Positions 55,493 through 62,196 of a DNA stretch of 64,000 nt are shown here, piece by piece. How positions within the stretch are numbered: position 1 is the stretch's first letter; each line of letters begins with the position of its first letter. This stretch comes from Methylophaga sp. 41_12_T18 (GTDB lineage: Bacteria; Pseudomonadota; Gammaproteobacteria; Nitrosococcales; Methylophagaceae). The stretch is from assembly GCA_002163115.1 (NCBI GenBank), contig MAAI01000052.1, positions 1 through 64,000 on the forward strand. The letters run 5' to 3'. The translations under genes were made by a program, and so were the position numbers. Below the pieces are notes generated by a model that was given only the letters and a program-made list of their open reading frames with translations, was not told the origin of the DNA and searched no databases.

Positions 55493-55819
55493 ATGGCATC
55501 ACTATTAGAACAACTAAAAAATCGTAGGTTAAGCCTCAAGTTAAAGCAAAAAGACATGATGCTTCGTGTAGGTATCTCTCGCCAGCAGTATCAACATTTA
55601 GAGTCGAAGGGTAACCCGAGGCTAAACACACTTGAACTCATTGCCAAGGGTTTAAAAAGTGAACTCATGCTGATCCCTACTGAAAAACTTAGTCTTATAA
55701 AAGAAGTTTTGGAGAACGATGCCCAATCATCTTCAACAACAAGCCAGTCATCAAACAAAACAGAAGCTAACGAGCTTTCAAATGATCCGTGGAAGAAGCT
55801 GTTAGAGGATCAGCAATGA
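55493..55819 (+). CDS. hipB: Xre-family HTH antitoxin, HipB-like
   Basis: A 108-residue DNA-binding protein. The helix-turn-helix spans residues 5-60 (LLEQLKNRRLSLKLKQKDMM, LRVGISRQQYQHLESKGNPR). After it a HipB-like strand (KSELMLIPTEKL) and a disordered Ser/Gln-rich tail ending WKKLLEDQQ follow. The stop overlaps the start of a hipA remnant by 4 bp (ATGA), the usual hipBA coupling. With its toxin partner broken it is an orphan antitoxin, probably still repressing its own three-repeat operator. Confidence 0.75.
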   Translation: MASLLEQLKNRRLSLKLKQKDMMLRVGISRQQYQHLESKGNPRLNTLELIAKGLKSELMLIPTEKLSLIKEVLENDAQSSSTTSQSSNKTEANELSNDPWKKLLEDQQ

Positions 55820-56003
55820 CTCTGCACAACAAAGCTGAGGAAGTTAGCATCCTTAAACTCACCTTACATGACAAACTCATCGGCTATTTAGCAGGCTTTC
55901 AAAATGGCCAAATGCATTGAAAGATTTACCAATGAATGAAGAACATAAAGAACAGCTAAAACAACATTGGCGTGGGCTTCAAGCTGATTTCAAGATAAGC
56001 TAA
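55816..56003 (+). pseudogene. hipA: hipA remnant with large internal deletion
   Basis: From the ATG at 55816, 34 codons (to the stop at 55918-55920) read SILKLTLHDKLIGYLAGFQN, which resembles the first strands of HipA kinases (V-L-L-G-x-L-x-G). A second open piece in another frame, 55914-56003, reads ALKDLPMNEEHKEQLKQHWR and on to a stop, looking like a natural C-terminus. The roughly 400-residue kinase body is missing. The two parts probably mark a toxin deleted between its ends. HipA identity of the N-terminal piece rests on position and pattern; the origin of the second piece is uncertain. Confidence 0.55.
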
Positions 56004-56007
56004 CTAA

Positions 56008-56100
56008 AGTGAATATGAAGAATACGCCAGCGGCCATGATTACTATGTTTGGCAAGACGTTATTGCCGATGGCTTAATTCATTTGTTTGGGGAAGATTAA
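56008..56100 (+). pseudogene. Duplicate of the last 31 codons of the esterase
   Basis: These 93 bp encode SEYEEYASGHDYYVWQDVIA and on to a stop. They match 55259-55351 at 82 of 93 bases and 28 of 30 residues, with mostly third-position changes. The match begins at a codon boundary and ends at the stop. The two copies form direct repeats bounding the hipB/hipA-remnant segment. It is either the remains of a tandem esterase paralogue or a target-site duplicate carried by the inserted module. Confidence 0.85.
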
Positions 56101-56487
56101 ATCAGTTTTTCTTTTTCCCGTTGTTATCGCCAGCGAAAAGGCTCTATTTTCCGGATGACGGGGGTAAGTGTTTGAGCGTAGCGAGTTTTTACCCACGCCG
56201 TAAAATCGAGTATTTTCGATGATAAGCGATAACGCCGGGGGCCCTTTTCTTTGGTTCGTTTCTTTTGGGCACGCAAAAGAAATGAACGCCCAGCGGCAGC
56301 GAAGAAGTTTATCTATGAGTAAAAAAGATGATCTTAAAGGGATGCGCCCCCATTTAGCTAATTAGTCATGCTGAAGCATGTAAAAATCAAAACTTAATGT
56401 CTGAGTTTGATTGTTTAAGCCAGTAACGCAACAAAACTAGGGAGTTTGATGTGCAAAATAACGGGGTTAATTACAAGGAAAGCACCA
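56101..56487. other. Non-coding stretch with structured repeat-like DNA
   Basis: No convincing gene. GTTATCGC (56123-56130) and GCGATAAC (56226-56233) could close a stem around about 95 bp containing GGATGACGGGGG and TGAGCGTAGCGAG. A second near-perfect hairpin follows: GTTCGTTTCTTTTG (56254-56267), loop GGCACG, CAAAAGAAATGAAC (56274-56287), 13 of 14 pairs. Near 56336 TTAAAGGGATGCGCCCCC resembles TTAAAGGGATGCGTCCCC near 58070. The style is that of dispersed intergenic repeats in gammaproteobacteria. Confidence 0.5.
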
Positions 56488-56961
56488 ATGAATAAGAGAA
56501 AAAATAAAAACGGATTTACACTTATTGAGTTGGTCATGGTAATTGTAGTTTTGGGCATATTGGCAGCCACCGCATTACCCCGCTTTGTTAATTTGAAAGA
56601 GGATGCAAGCTATTCAACACTTAAGTCTCTTGAGGGTTCTATAGGCACTGCAAGTCAGTTGGTATATTTAAAGTCTATAATTAATGGCTCGCAGAGTTTA
56701 ATAAACTCAAGTGTATTTTTGGAAGATGGTACCGAGATAATTACACGTTATGGATACCCCACAGAGCATTCTATTATGGATGCTATTAATCAAGATTATG
56801 TCGGTGGATGGGGACAGGGAAAGCCATTGCGAGTTAGTTACGGTGGCGGTATTACCAATATTAATATTCACAACAATTGTAAGTTATTTTATATCCCAGC
56901 AAAGTCAATTGATACTCCTGCGCGGGTGCAATCACCGCAAAGTAAAGACGTTTGCTTCTAA
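56488..56961 (+). CDS. Type IV pilin-like (MSHA-type) prepilin, orphan
   Basis: A 157-residue prepilin. A short basic leader (MNKRKNKNG) is followed by the prepilin peptidase site G/FTLIELVMVIVVLGILAA, with the conserved Glu5 of mature pilins. The region ATALPRFVNLKEDASYSTLK resembles MshA-type pilins, and two cysteines (C near residue 139 and C156) could form the C-terminal disulphide loop. The ATG at 56488 has AAGGAA 7 bp upstream; a longer frame from 56446 is not needed. No pilus assembly genes adjoin it; pilMNOPQ is 31 kb away. Confidence 0.8.
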   Translation: MNKRKNKNGFTLIELVMVIVVLGILAATALPRFVNLKEDASYSTLKSLEGSIGTASQLVYLKSIINGSQSLINSSVFLEDGTEIITRYGYPTEHSIMDAINQDYVGGWGQGKPLRVSYGGGITNINIHNNCKLFYIPAKSIDTPARVQSPQSKDVCF

Positions 56962-56989
56962 CTGCTGAAACAAACTAAGGGAGTAAGTT

Positions 56990-57064
56990 ATGCCGAAAGC
57001 TATTACTAAAAAAATCAATGAATGCCTTTTTAGAATTACAAAAAGAGTCATGATTTGGTGCTAG
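56990..57064 (+). CDS. Possible 24-residue ORF after the pilin
   Basis: ATG at 56990 with GGGAG upstream opens MPKAITKKINECLFRITKRV plus four residues, then TAG. It is basic and has two cysteines. It may be the start of a gene whose rest was lost when the cassette region joined here, or a true small protein. Nothing but the ribosome binding site supports expression. Confidence 0.25.
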   Translation: MPKAITKKINECLFRITKRVMIWC

Positions 57065-57110
57065 TACTAAATATTCTAACTTCAAGTGAACACCCTAATT
57101 ATGATTGTGC

Positions 57111-57197
57111 TTATAACGATTAAGCTCAGTTGAGAGCAAAAGTGGGCCGACGACAGGAGCGCCGCTTTTGGCAACCTACTGGATCACTTTGTTATGG
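57111..57197 (-). other. attC-like recombination site 4 (after methyltransferase)
   Basis: On the plus strand the ends are TTATAAC (57111-57117) and GTTATGG (57191-57197). Inner arms GCAAAAGTGGGC and GCCGCTTTTGGC can fold back on each other with mismatches. The methyltransferase stop codon lies inside, as usual for integron cassettes. It is the weakest of the four sites. Confidence 0.5.
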
Positions 57198-57837
57198 TCT
57201 TTAACTTTCTTGCCGCAACAAAATAGCTAGATGCACCTTTATATATCTCTTCAGATTCAACTGCCTGAAACCCACCAGCCTCTAACAAATTGTCTACCTC
57301 AGAGCTCGTGATCCTTCTTATAGGAATGGGAATTAACCCGAGCTTGCACAAGACCCGTACCAACTGAATTTGAAGGTTTACAAAAAATGACATCTTTTGG
57401 CGTAAGCAAGGTGTTACAGAAATAAATAAACCTTCTGGTTTTAACAATTCATTTATTCGCTGCATTACATCCTGAGGATTAGGGACTGTATGCAACATAT
57501 TAAAAGCCAAAATCACGTCATATGATTCGTTAGAATATTTGTTATCAAAGATGTCCGACTGTTCGAAATTTACATTCTCAGTTTTCCCAACAGTAGCTTT
57601 TTCTTTAGCTATTTCAATCATCTTCGATGATATGTCAATGGCATGGATCTCTTTAACTTGACTGGAAAACTGACAAGCTGCTGTGCCAGTCCCGCATCCA
57701 TAGTCCAGAACAATGTCGCTATCCTTCAGAAATTTTCTAGTGTTTTCTCTAGATTTACTATGAATATACTCAAATCTCTCTTCCGTTTTGTCGTAATTTT
57801 TAGACGCGCCATCCCAAAACTCTTCCGATTTATTCAT
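57184..57837 (-). CDS. Class I SAM-dependent methyltransferase in an integron cassette
   Basis: A 217-residue methyltransferase. Motif I is VLDYGCGTGTAACQFSSQ, the acidic loop is IHAIDISSKMIEIAKEKA, and motif IV is YDVILAFNMLHTVPNP, followed by LLKPEGLFISVTPCL. This is the UbiE/Methyltransf_11 type. The C-terminal part has a hydrophobic LVRVLCKLGLIPIPIRRI segment. The gene is AT-rich and flanked by attC-like sites on both sides in the same orientation, so it is cassette cargo. Its substrate cannot be guessed. Confidence 0.75.
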   Translation of the reverse strand: MNKSEEFWDGASKNYDKTEERFEYIHSKSRENTRKFLKDSDIVLDYGCGTGTAACQFSSQVKEIHAIDISSKMIEIAKEKATVGKTENVNFEQSDIFDNKYSNESYDVILAFNMLHTVPNPQDVMQRINELLKPEGLFISVTPCLRQKMSFFVNLQIQLVRVLCKLGLIPIPIRRITSSEVDNLLEAGGFQAVESEEIYKGASSYFVAARKLKTITK

Positions 57838-57859
57838 TCTCTATACCTTAATGGGGAAA

Positions 57860-57956
57860 ACATAACGCCAAGCTCAGCGGCAAATCAAAGTGGCGCGTTT
57901 TTGCGAAAGCAAAAAAAGTGACACTTTGAATTGTCCGCTGGAGCTATTTGTTAAGC
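57860..57956 (-). other. attC-like recombination site 3
   Basis: On the minus strand the site runs from GCTTAAC (57950-57956) to GTTATGT (57860-57866). Long complementary arms (AGCTCCAGCGGACAATTC and CAAAGTG against CACTTTGATTTGCCGCTG and AGCT) have unpaired extra bases, the hallmark of attC. Length 97 bp. This is the clearest of the set together with the Imm10-associated site. Confidence 0.75.
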
Positions 57957-57959
57957 CAT

Positions 57960-58109
57960 TCATTTTAAAATATTCTGTAAAACTCCAGAATACAAATAAT
58001 CACTTTCTGAAATCAAGTTAGTTGAACTTGCGAAACGTTCATGTAACTCAGATCGGATCTTTTTTGAATTAAAGGGATGCGTCCCCTTTAATTTACTCTC
58101 CCTGAGCAT
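57960..58109 (-). CDS. 49-residue ORF filling a short integron cassette
   Basis: The ATG at 58109-58107 overlaps the end box of attC site 2 (GTTAAATG), with AAGG six bases upstream inside the attC. The ORF runs MLRESKLKGTHPFNSKKIRS, continues to YLYSGVLQNILK and stops 4 bp before attC site 3, so it spans the whole cassette. It has no signal peptide or recognised family. The first third covers a hairpin-like repeat (TTAAAGGG/CCCTTTAA), so a worn gene end is an alternative to a real small protein. Confidence 0.4.
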   Translation of the reverse strand: MLRESKLKGTHPFNSKKIRSELHERFASSTNLISESDYLYSGVLQNILK

Positions 58110-58182
58110 TTAACGCCTTGCTAAGCCGAAACATTGTGAGCGAGTCAGCGAATAATTTTTCGGCTTGAGCGTATGGTTATGC
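58108..58182 (-). other. attC-like recombination site 2 (after Imm10-like gene)
   Basis: On the minus strand GCATAAC (58176-58182) to GTTAAAT (58108-58114, fits GTTRRRY). Arms GCTCAAGCCGAAAAATT and AATGTTTCGGCTTAGC pair with bulges. The Imm10-like stop codon sits inside the first box. Length 75 bp. Confidence 0.75.
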
Positions 58183-58536
58183 ATCATTAATGCTCAGTAA
58201 GTTTTCATGACCAGAAAATATTTTCTCGAGCTGAGAAACCAACTCTCTGCTCTCTTCTTGGTTTGCATCAAGCTTGATTTCAAATAAAGATTCACCGATT
58301 TTAATCTCATCTGTATGAACAATCAGAAGATCACCAGACAACTCTACCGATTTGATGACATCAGAACCGCCATTAGTTTGATCATCAAATTCAAAGTATG
58401 GAAGATCATCGCTTCCTGTTTCTGGAATCATTCCTCTTTGGAACATAATGTAGCCAATGGACTCATCTCCGATTCCAGCAATTAATGTTCCTTCAAAATC
58501 TTCACAGCCAATTTGATTTGCAGTGAATGAAATCAT
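58177..58536 (-). CDS. Imm10-like immunity family protein in an integron cassette
   Basis: A 119-residue acidic cytoplasmic protein. The pattern FTANQIGCEDFEGTLIAGIG, then YIMFQRG, then YFEFDDQTNGGSDVIKSVEL, then LSGDLLIVH resembles the Imm10 family found beside polymorphic toxins and often as lone integron cargo. No toxin gene is adjacent. attC-like sites lie on both sides in the same orientation. Family assignment is by pattern only, so treat it as probable. Confidence 0.6.
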   Translation of the reverse strand: MISFTANQIGCEDFEGTLIAGIGDESIGYIMFQRGMIPETGSDDLPYFEFDDQTNGGSDVIKSVELSGDLLIVHTDEIKIGESLFEIKLDANQEESRELVSQLEKIFSGHENLLSINDA

Positions 58537-58554
58537 ACCTCTATTCCTTTACGT

Positions 58555-58612
58555 GCATAACGCCTAAAGAAGACGCGTGTCTTTTGCGTCGTTTTTACTT
58601 TTTTTGTTATAT
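58555..58612 (-). other. attC-like recombination site 1 (after SMI1/KNR4-like gene)
   Basis: On the minus strand ATATAAC (58606-58612) to GTTATGC (58555-58561). Inner arms AAAAACGACGC and GCGTCTTCTTT pair with mismatches. Length 58 bp, typical of short attC sites; the GGCGTTATGC end resembles Vibrio repeats. Confidence 0.7.
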
Positions 58613-58620
58613 TTTTCACT

Positions 58621-59055
58621 TTATTCATATGGTGTTAATTCGATATTTCTCATGAATCCTTCGAATGTATCCGATACTTGATCCGTGTTGCAAGTGCCAG
58701 CGTTGTATTCTAAATACCACACACTCCCATCTTCGGTCTTAATTACATATCGGTTATTAAATGAATCATCCGCAAATGGTACTAATCCTTGAGATGCGTA
58801 CTCTTCATGTGTTTCTATGTCATCAGAAATATCCCCAGCACCACAATTTATTCCAAACATAGTGAAAACTTCCAAGTTTGCATTGGATTTAGAAACAATC
58901 GACGCCTCGCCTGAGAACATGCACCTGCCATAAGTAAATTGAAATTTTTTGAATTCCTCAGGAAGAACAACGTTATATCTCTTTTCAAAGGCAGACACAT
59001 CTTTCGCTGATGTTGGTTGAAATTCATCGAGGATCGGCTCAAATATTTTTTTCAT
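58621..59055 (-). CDS. SMI1/KNR4 (SUKH) family protein in an integron cassette
   Basis: A 144-residue SUKH-superfamily protein, a group often acting as immunity proteins against nuclease toxins. Characteristic segments are TSAKDVSAFEKRYNVVLPEE (helix before the LPEEFKKF motif), FTYGRCMFSGEASI, LVPFADDSFNNRYVI and VWYLEYNAG. It is first of the cassette run on the minus strand and is followed by attC-like site 1. No cognate toxin is visible. Confidence 0.75.
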   Translation of the reverse strand: MKKIFEPILDEFQPTSAKDVSAFEKRYNVVLPEEFKKFQFTYGRCMFSGEASIVSKSNANLEVFTMFGINCGAGDISDDIETHEEYASQGLVPFADDSFNNRYVIKTEDGSVWYLEYNAGTCNTDQVSDTFEGFMRNIELTPYE

Positions 59056-59465
59056 ATTCTCACGTCATTAACAGCTCATGGGCAAAGCACCTGGAAATAT
59101 AACTAGGGTTTAGCGGACACTTTGTCCGCTAACATACTATAGATTCTGAAAGATAACATCGTTGTAAACGTCCTTGTACCAATGTGTTAGATAGAGTTTG
59201 GAGTATAGTCAGTATTTATCCAAGATGTCCACTTTGCTTATTTTATTATCCATTTGTAGGGTGTTACCCTAAATTTGGGCCTTTCAAAAATAGGCTGTAA
59301 ACCCTTTAGTTTCAGTCGATTACAAAGTGCACTGGAATTTTGTTAGCGGACATTTATAGTGTGATTAAACGTTCTTGAGTGTGATTTGGAAAAAAATATC
59401 ACCCACTTTAAACTGGTTTAATTTTTGCTTTATGTGAACAAACAACTCACATAGGTACATGCTTT
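59056..59465. other. 410-bp non-coding region at the edge of the cassette cluster
   Basis: No gene recognised. It holds a perfect inverted repeat of TTAGCGGACA (59110-59132), a third copy of the 10-mer at 59343-59352, a GGGTGTTACCC palindrome near 59260, and TGTGA-N9-TCACA just before the next gene. An integron integrase and a promoter-proximal attI are not visible here. Confidence 0.5.
59110..59132. promoter_or_regulatory. Perfect palindrome TTAGCGGACA-CTT-TGTCCGCTAA
   Basis: A 10-bp perfect inverted repeat with a 3-bp centre, upstream of the cassette run. The same half-site recurs at 59343-59352 and at 10658-10667 near the fae promoter. It may be a regulator's operator or a hairpin. Confidence 0.4.
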
Positions 59466-60104
59466 ATGGTTTCGGTTAACAATAATATTAGCTCGACGAT
59501 CAATTCATCGCTTTCTAGCAAAACAAGCGAAGTCATCGAGGCTGCCAAACAAACGATTAAAGACGCACAGCAAAAACCTGTTCAAGAGACGAGTCAAACG
59601 ACGCTGAGCTCAAGGGGCGAACGACTTGCAGCCTTAAATCAAGATTTTGATATTACTAGCTCAAACTTTGCTATTACTGATGATTTTCTGACTAGATTGG
59701 CGGAGCTTGATTTTATTTCTGCAGATCAATTAACCAGTCTTCAAGAAGAGGTCGGCGTCAACAATTCGTCAGACTCAGAATCATTAACGCTGGCAACGAT
59801 CAAGCAAGATGCCATCGATATTATTGAACGCTTACAAGATGATGGCCAAGCTGACAATTTGGTCGCAATCCTAGAGAAAGCCACCAGCATTATTGATAGT
59901 TTTGGCAGCACCAGTAGTGCAGATACGTTTACTACCATCGCTCAGCTCGAGCAGCAGCTAAATACGACGGATGGCCTCAGTCTAACGGAGCAAGAAAAAG
60001 TGACGTTAAGCGAACTACAAACCGTGTTGTCTATTGCAGAGAAACTCAATCCTCAAAGTCGAACGGCTACTAATATTAATCAATACCTGCAATACCTAGA
60101 GTAA
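59466..60104 (+). CDS. Ser/Thr/Gln-rich cytoplasmic protein of unknown function
   Basis: A 212-residue protein without signal peptide or membrane helix. The N-terminal 60 residues are low-complexity (SVNNNISSTINSSLSSKTSE, KPVQETSQTTLSSRGERLAA). The rest is predicted helical with regularly spaced leucines and isoleucines (ITDDFLTRLAELDFISADQL, LTEQEKVTLSELQTVLSIAE). The style recalls flagellar or secretion accessory proteins such as FlgM or rod-binding factors, but I cannot assign a family. It converges with phoR, and a TGTGA-N9-TCACA palindrome precedes it. Confidence 0.6.
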   Translation: MVSVNNNISSTINSSLSSKTSEVIEAAKQTIKDAQQKPVQETSQTTLSSRGERLAALNQDFDITSSNFAITDDFLTRLAELDFISADQLTSLQEEVGVNNSSDSESLTLATIKQDAIDIIERLQDDGQADNLVAILEKATSIIDSFGSTSSADTFTTIAQLEQQLNTTDGLSLTEQEKVTLSELQTVLSIAEKLNPQSRTATNINQYLQYLE

Positions 60105-60123
60105 TTTTCATCATGAAAACGTG

Positions 60124-61401
60124 TTAATCAACCACCCGCAGCAAAGGAAAGTCACAACTAAACTGTGTGCCTTTATCTAATTCACTACTGACTTTTAACT
60201 CGGCTTCATGACGCTGCAATACGTGCTTCACTATGGCTAAACCTAAACCGGTGCCGCCGGCTTGTTGAGAACGGCCTTTATCAACGCGGTAAAAACGTTC
60301 GGTCAACCGTTCAAGATGCTGCTCTTCAATGCCTTCCCCTTCATCAGCAACTAAGATATGGCCGCCGTGTTTATCCACTGACCAGCTAAGGGTGATTGTG
60401 GTCTGTGCTGGTGTGTATTTGACTGCGTTAAACACTAGGTTTGAAATCGCACTTCGTAGCTCATCAGAGTCTGCTAATAGGTGCTGTTCGCTGTTAATCT
60501 GCAATTGCAGATCATGCTCATTAAACTGCTCTATTTTTTTAGCATCATCAATAATCGAACTTAGCCATGCCGGCATATCGATAGGTTCGTCAGTCAGTTC
60601 TTTTTCGCCGGTTTCTAACCGAGATAAAGCCAATAAGTCGGTGATCATGACATGCATACGTTCAGTTTGTTGTTGCATGGTCGGCAAGGCCGCACCCCAC
60701 ATTTCTACTGGACTATCTTGATTAAATGTTTCTAAATAACCACGTAATACGGTCAATGGCGTGCGTAATTCATGCGATACATTAGCAACAAAGTCACGGC
60801 GCATTTGTTGTAGTTTTAAGGTTTTGGTGATGTCTCGAGCAATCAGTAAACGACCACTGGTCATATAACGCACTATTTTGATTTCTAATCGCATGTCTGA
60901 GTTGCGTGGCGATGGCACGATCAGTTGATGCTCTTCATCAATCGGTGCCGCTATGATGGTTTGAAACTCAGGTGTGCGAATGACATTTTTTAAACGGACA
61001 TGACTGTCTCTAGGCCAATAGAGACCTAGCAATGATTCTGCTGCTTTATTAGACCAAATAACTAAGCTGTCATCACCCAATACCACCACGGCATCAGGTA
61101 AGGCGGCAGTGGTCGCTTGAAAGCGTTTCAAATAACCGGCGAGTTTCTTCTTCCGCTCACGATTTTGTTTTCGTACGCGTTCGATCTCTCGGCAGACATC
61201 ATCAACCACGCCCTCAGCACTGGGTGCTTTCACTTTCTTAGGGTTTCTAACCCAACGATAGAGTTGATTCCAACTGCGTTGCAACCATAAGGCGTATAGC
61301 AATACCGCAAAAAACATCATGGTCATCATTTGCTCGATCAGTAAACCGAGAAAGCCAGACATACTGACAATGGCTGCCAGTCGCCAATTATCCCAACGCA
61401 T
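60124..61401 (-). CDS. phoR: Phosphate regulon sensor histidine kinase PhoR
   Basis: Inner-membrane kinase that phosphorylates PhoB when the Pst system is idle. Of 425 residues, two N-terminal hydrophobic helices (LAAIVSMSGFLGLLI, MMFFAVLLYALWLQ) are followed by a charged linker and a PAS domain (ALPDAVVVLGDDSLVIWSNK). The HisKA motif with phospho-His is NVSHELRTPLTVLRGYLETF. ATPase boxes are NLVFNAVKYTP, VADEGEGIEEQHLERLTERF and GTGLGLAIVKHVLQRH. It starts 12 bp after phoB. Confidence 0.96.
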   Translation of the reverse strand: MRWDNWRLAAIVSMSGFLGLLIEQMMTMMFFAVLLYALWLQRSWNQLYRWVRNPKKVKAPSAEGVVDDVCREIERVRKQNRERKKKLAGYLKRFQATTAALPDAVVVLGDDSLVIWSNKAAESLLGLYWPRDSHVRLKNVIRTPEFQTIIAAPIDEEHQLIVPSPRNSDMRLEIKIVRYMTSGRLLIARDITKTLKLQQMRRDFVANVSHELRTPLTVLRGYLETFNQDSPVEMWGAALPTMQQQTERMHVMITDLLALSRLETGEKELTDEPIDMPAWLSSIIDDAKKIEQFNEHDLQLQINSEQHLLADSDELRSAISNLVFNAVKYTPAQTTITLSWSVDKHGGHILVADEGEGIEEQHLERLTERFYRVDKGRSQQAGGTGLGLAIVKHVLQRHEAELKVSSELDKGTQFSCDFPLLRVVD

Positions 61402-61413
61402 TAATAAATGAAC

Positions 61414-62106
61414 CTAGTCTTCTGCAAAGCGATAACCCACGCCACGTACTGTTTGGATTAAATTATCATGGCCGGTTTCTTCTAAGGCTTTACGCAAGCG
61501 ACGAATGTGTACATCCACAGTTCGTTCTTCGATATACACTGTATCTCCCCACACTTGGTCCAGTAACTGGCCACGGCTGTAGGCACGCTCAGGGGTTTTC
61601 ATGAAAAAGTGTAATAGCCGAAATTCAGTTGGCCCTAATTCGATGCGTTTGTCATCTGCTAAAACACGGTGACTCTTAGTATCTAACACTAAACCACCTA
61701 ATTTTAGTTGCTTAGAATCATCAGCATCACTCGGGCTGTAGCGACGTACTACCGCTTTGATCCGGGCGATAAGCTCGGCGGGTGAGAATGGTTTATTCAC
61801 GTAGTCATCTGCCCCCACGCTTAAGCCCTTAACCATATCTTCGCTTTCGCCTTTTGCGGTCAACATGATGACCGGAATATTAGCTAAAAACTCATTGGCG
61901 CGTAGCCGACGGATAAATTCAATGCCATCCATACCCGGCAACATCCAATCTAATAAAATCAGATCGGGCTGCTGTTTATTTAATGACTCAAAACCGAGTT
62001 CTCCATCACTGGCTAACTCACACTCAAAACCAGATTGTTTTAAGGTGAAGCCCAGCATTTCACGAATCGCTTTGTCGTCTTCTACTACTAAAATCGTTGT
62101 TGTCAT
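61414..62106 (-). CDS. phoB: Phosphate regulon response regulator PhoB
   Basis: OmpR-family activator binding Pho boxes. The 230-residue protein has a receiver with acidic pair in [11 protein letters not shown], phospho-Asp in [18 protein letters not shown] and Lys in NKPFSPAEL. The winged helix follows ([41 protein letters not shown]). A Pho box lies directly upstream, indicating autoactivation, and two more precede pstS in this window. Confidence 0.97.
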   Translation of the reverse strand: MTTTILVVEDDKAIREMLGFTLKQSGFECELASDGELGFESLNKQQPDLILLDWMLPGMDGIEFIRRLRANEFLANIPVIMLTAKGESEDMVKGLSVGADDYVNKPFSPAELIARIKAVVRRYSPSDADDSKQLKLGGLVLDTKSHRVLADDKRIELGPTEFRLLHFFMKTPERAYSRGQLLDQVWGDTVYIEERTVDVHIRRLRKALEETGHDNLIQTVRGVGYRFAED

Positions 62107-62154
62107 GATTTTTGTTCCTGACTACATCAAAATTACTGAATGATACGGACTTTA

Positions 62155-62173
62155 TATTACAGTTTTATAACAG
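62155..62173 (-). promoter_or_regulatory. Pho box upstream of phoB
   Basis: On the minus strand CTGTTATAAAACTGTAATA differs from the CTGTCATAAAACTGTCATA consensus at two positions. TATCAT follows about 9 bp later as a likely -10. It lies about 50 bp before the phoB ATG. Confidence 0.85.
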
Positions 62174-62196
62174 TTGCCATCATAGCAAGCTCTCGC

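Noticed and set aside
59056-59135. A fifth attC site upstream of the SMI1/KNR4-like gene
   Set aside because: GTTAATG and GTTTAGC ends can be found, but no complementary arms lie between them.
59437-59460. CRP site before the gene at 59466
   Set aside because: TGTGA and TCACA are there but 9 bp apart instead of the required 6.
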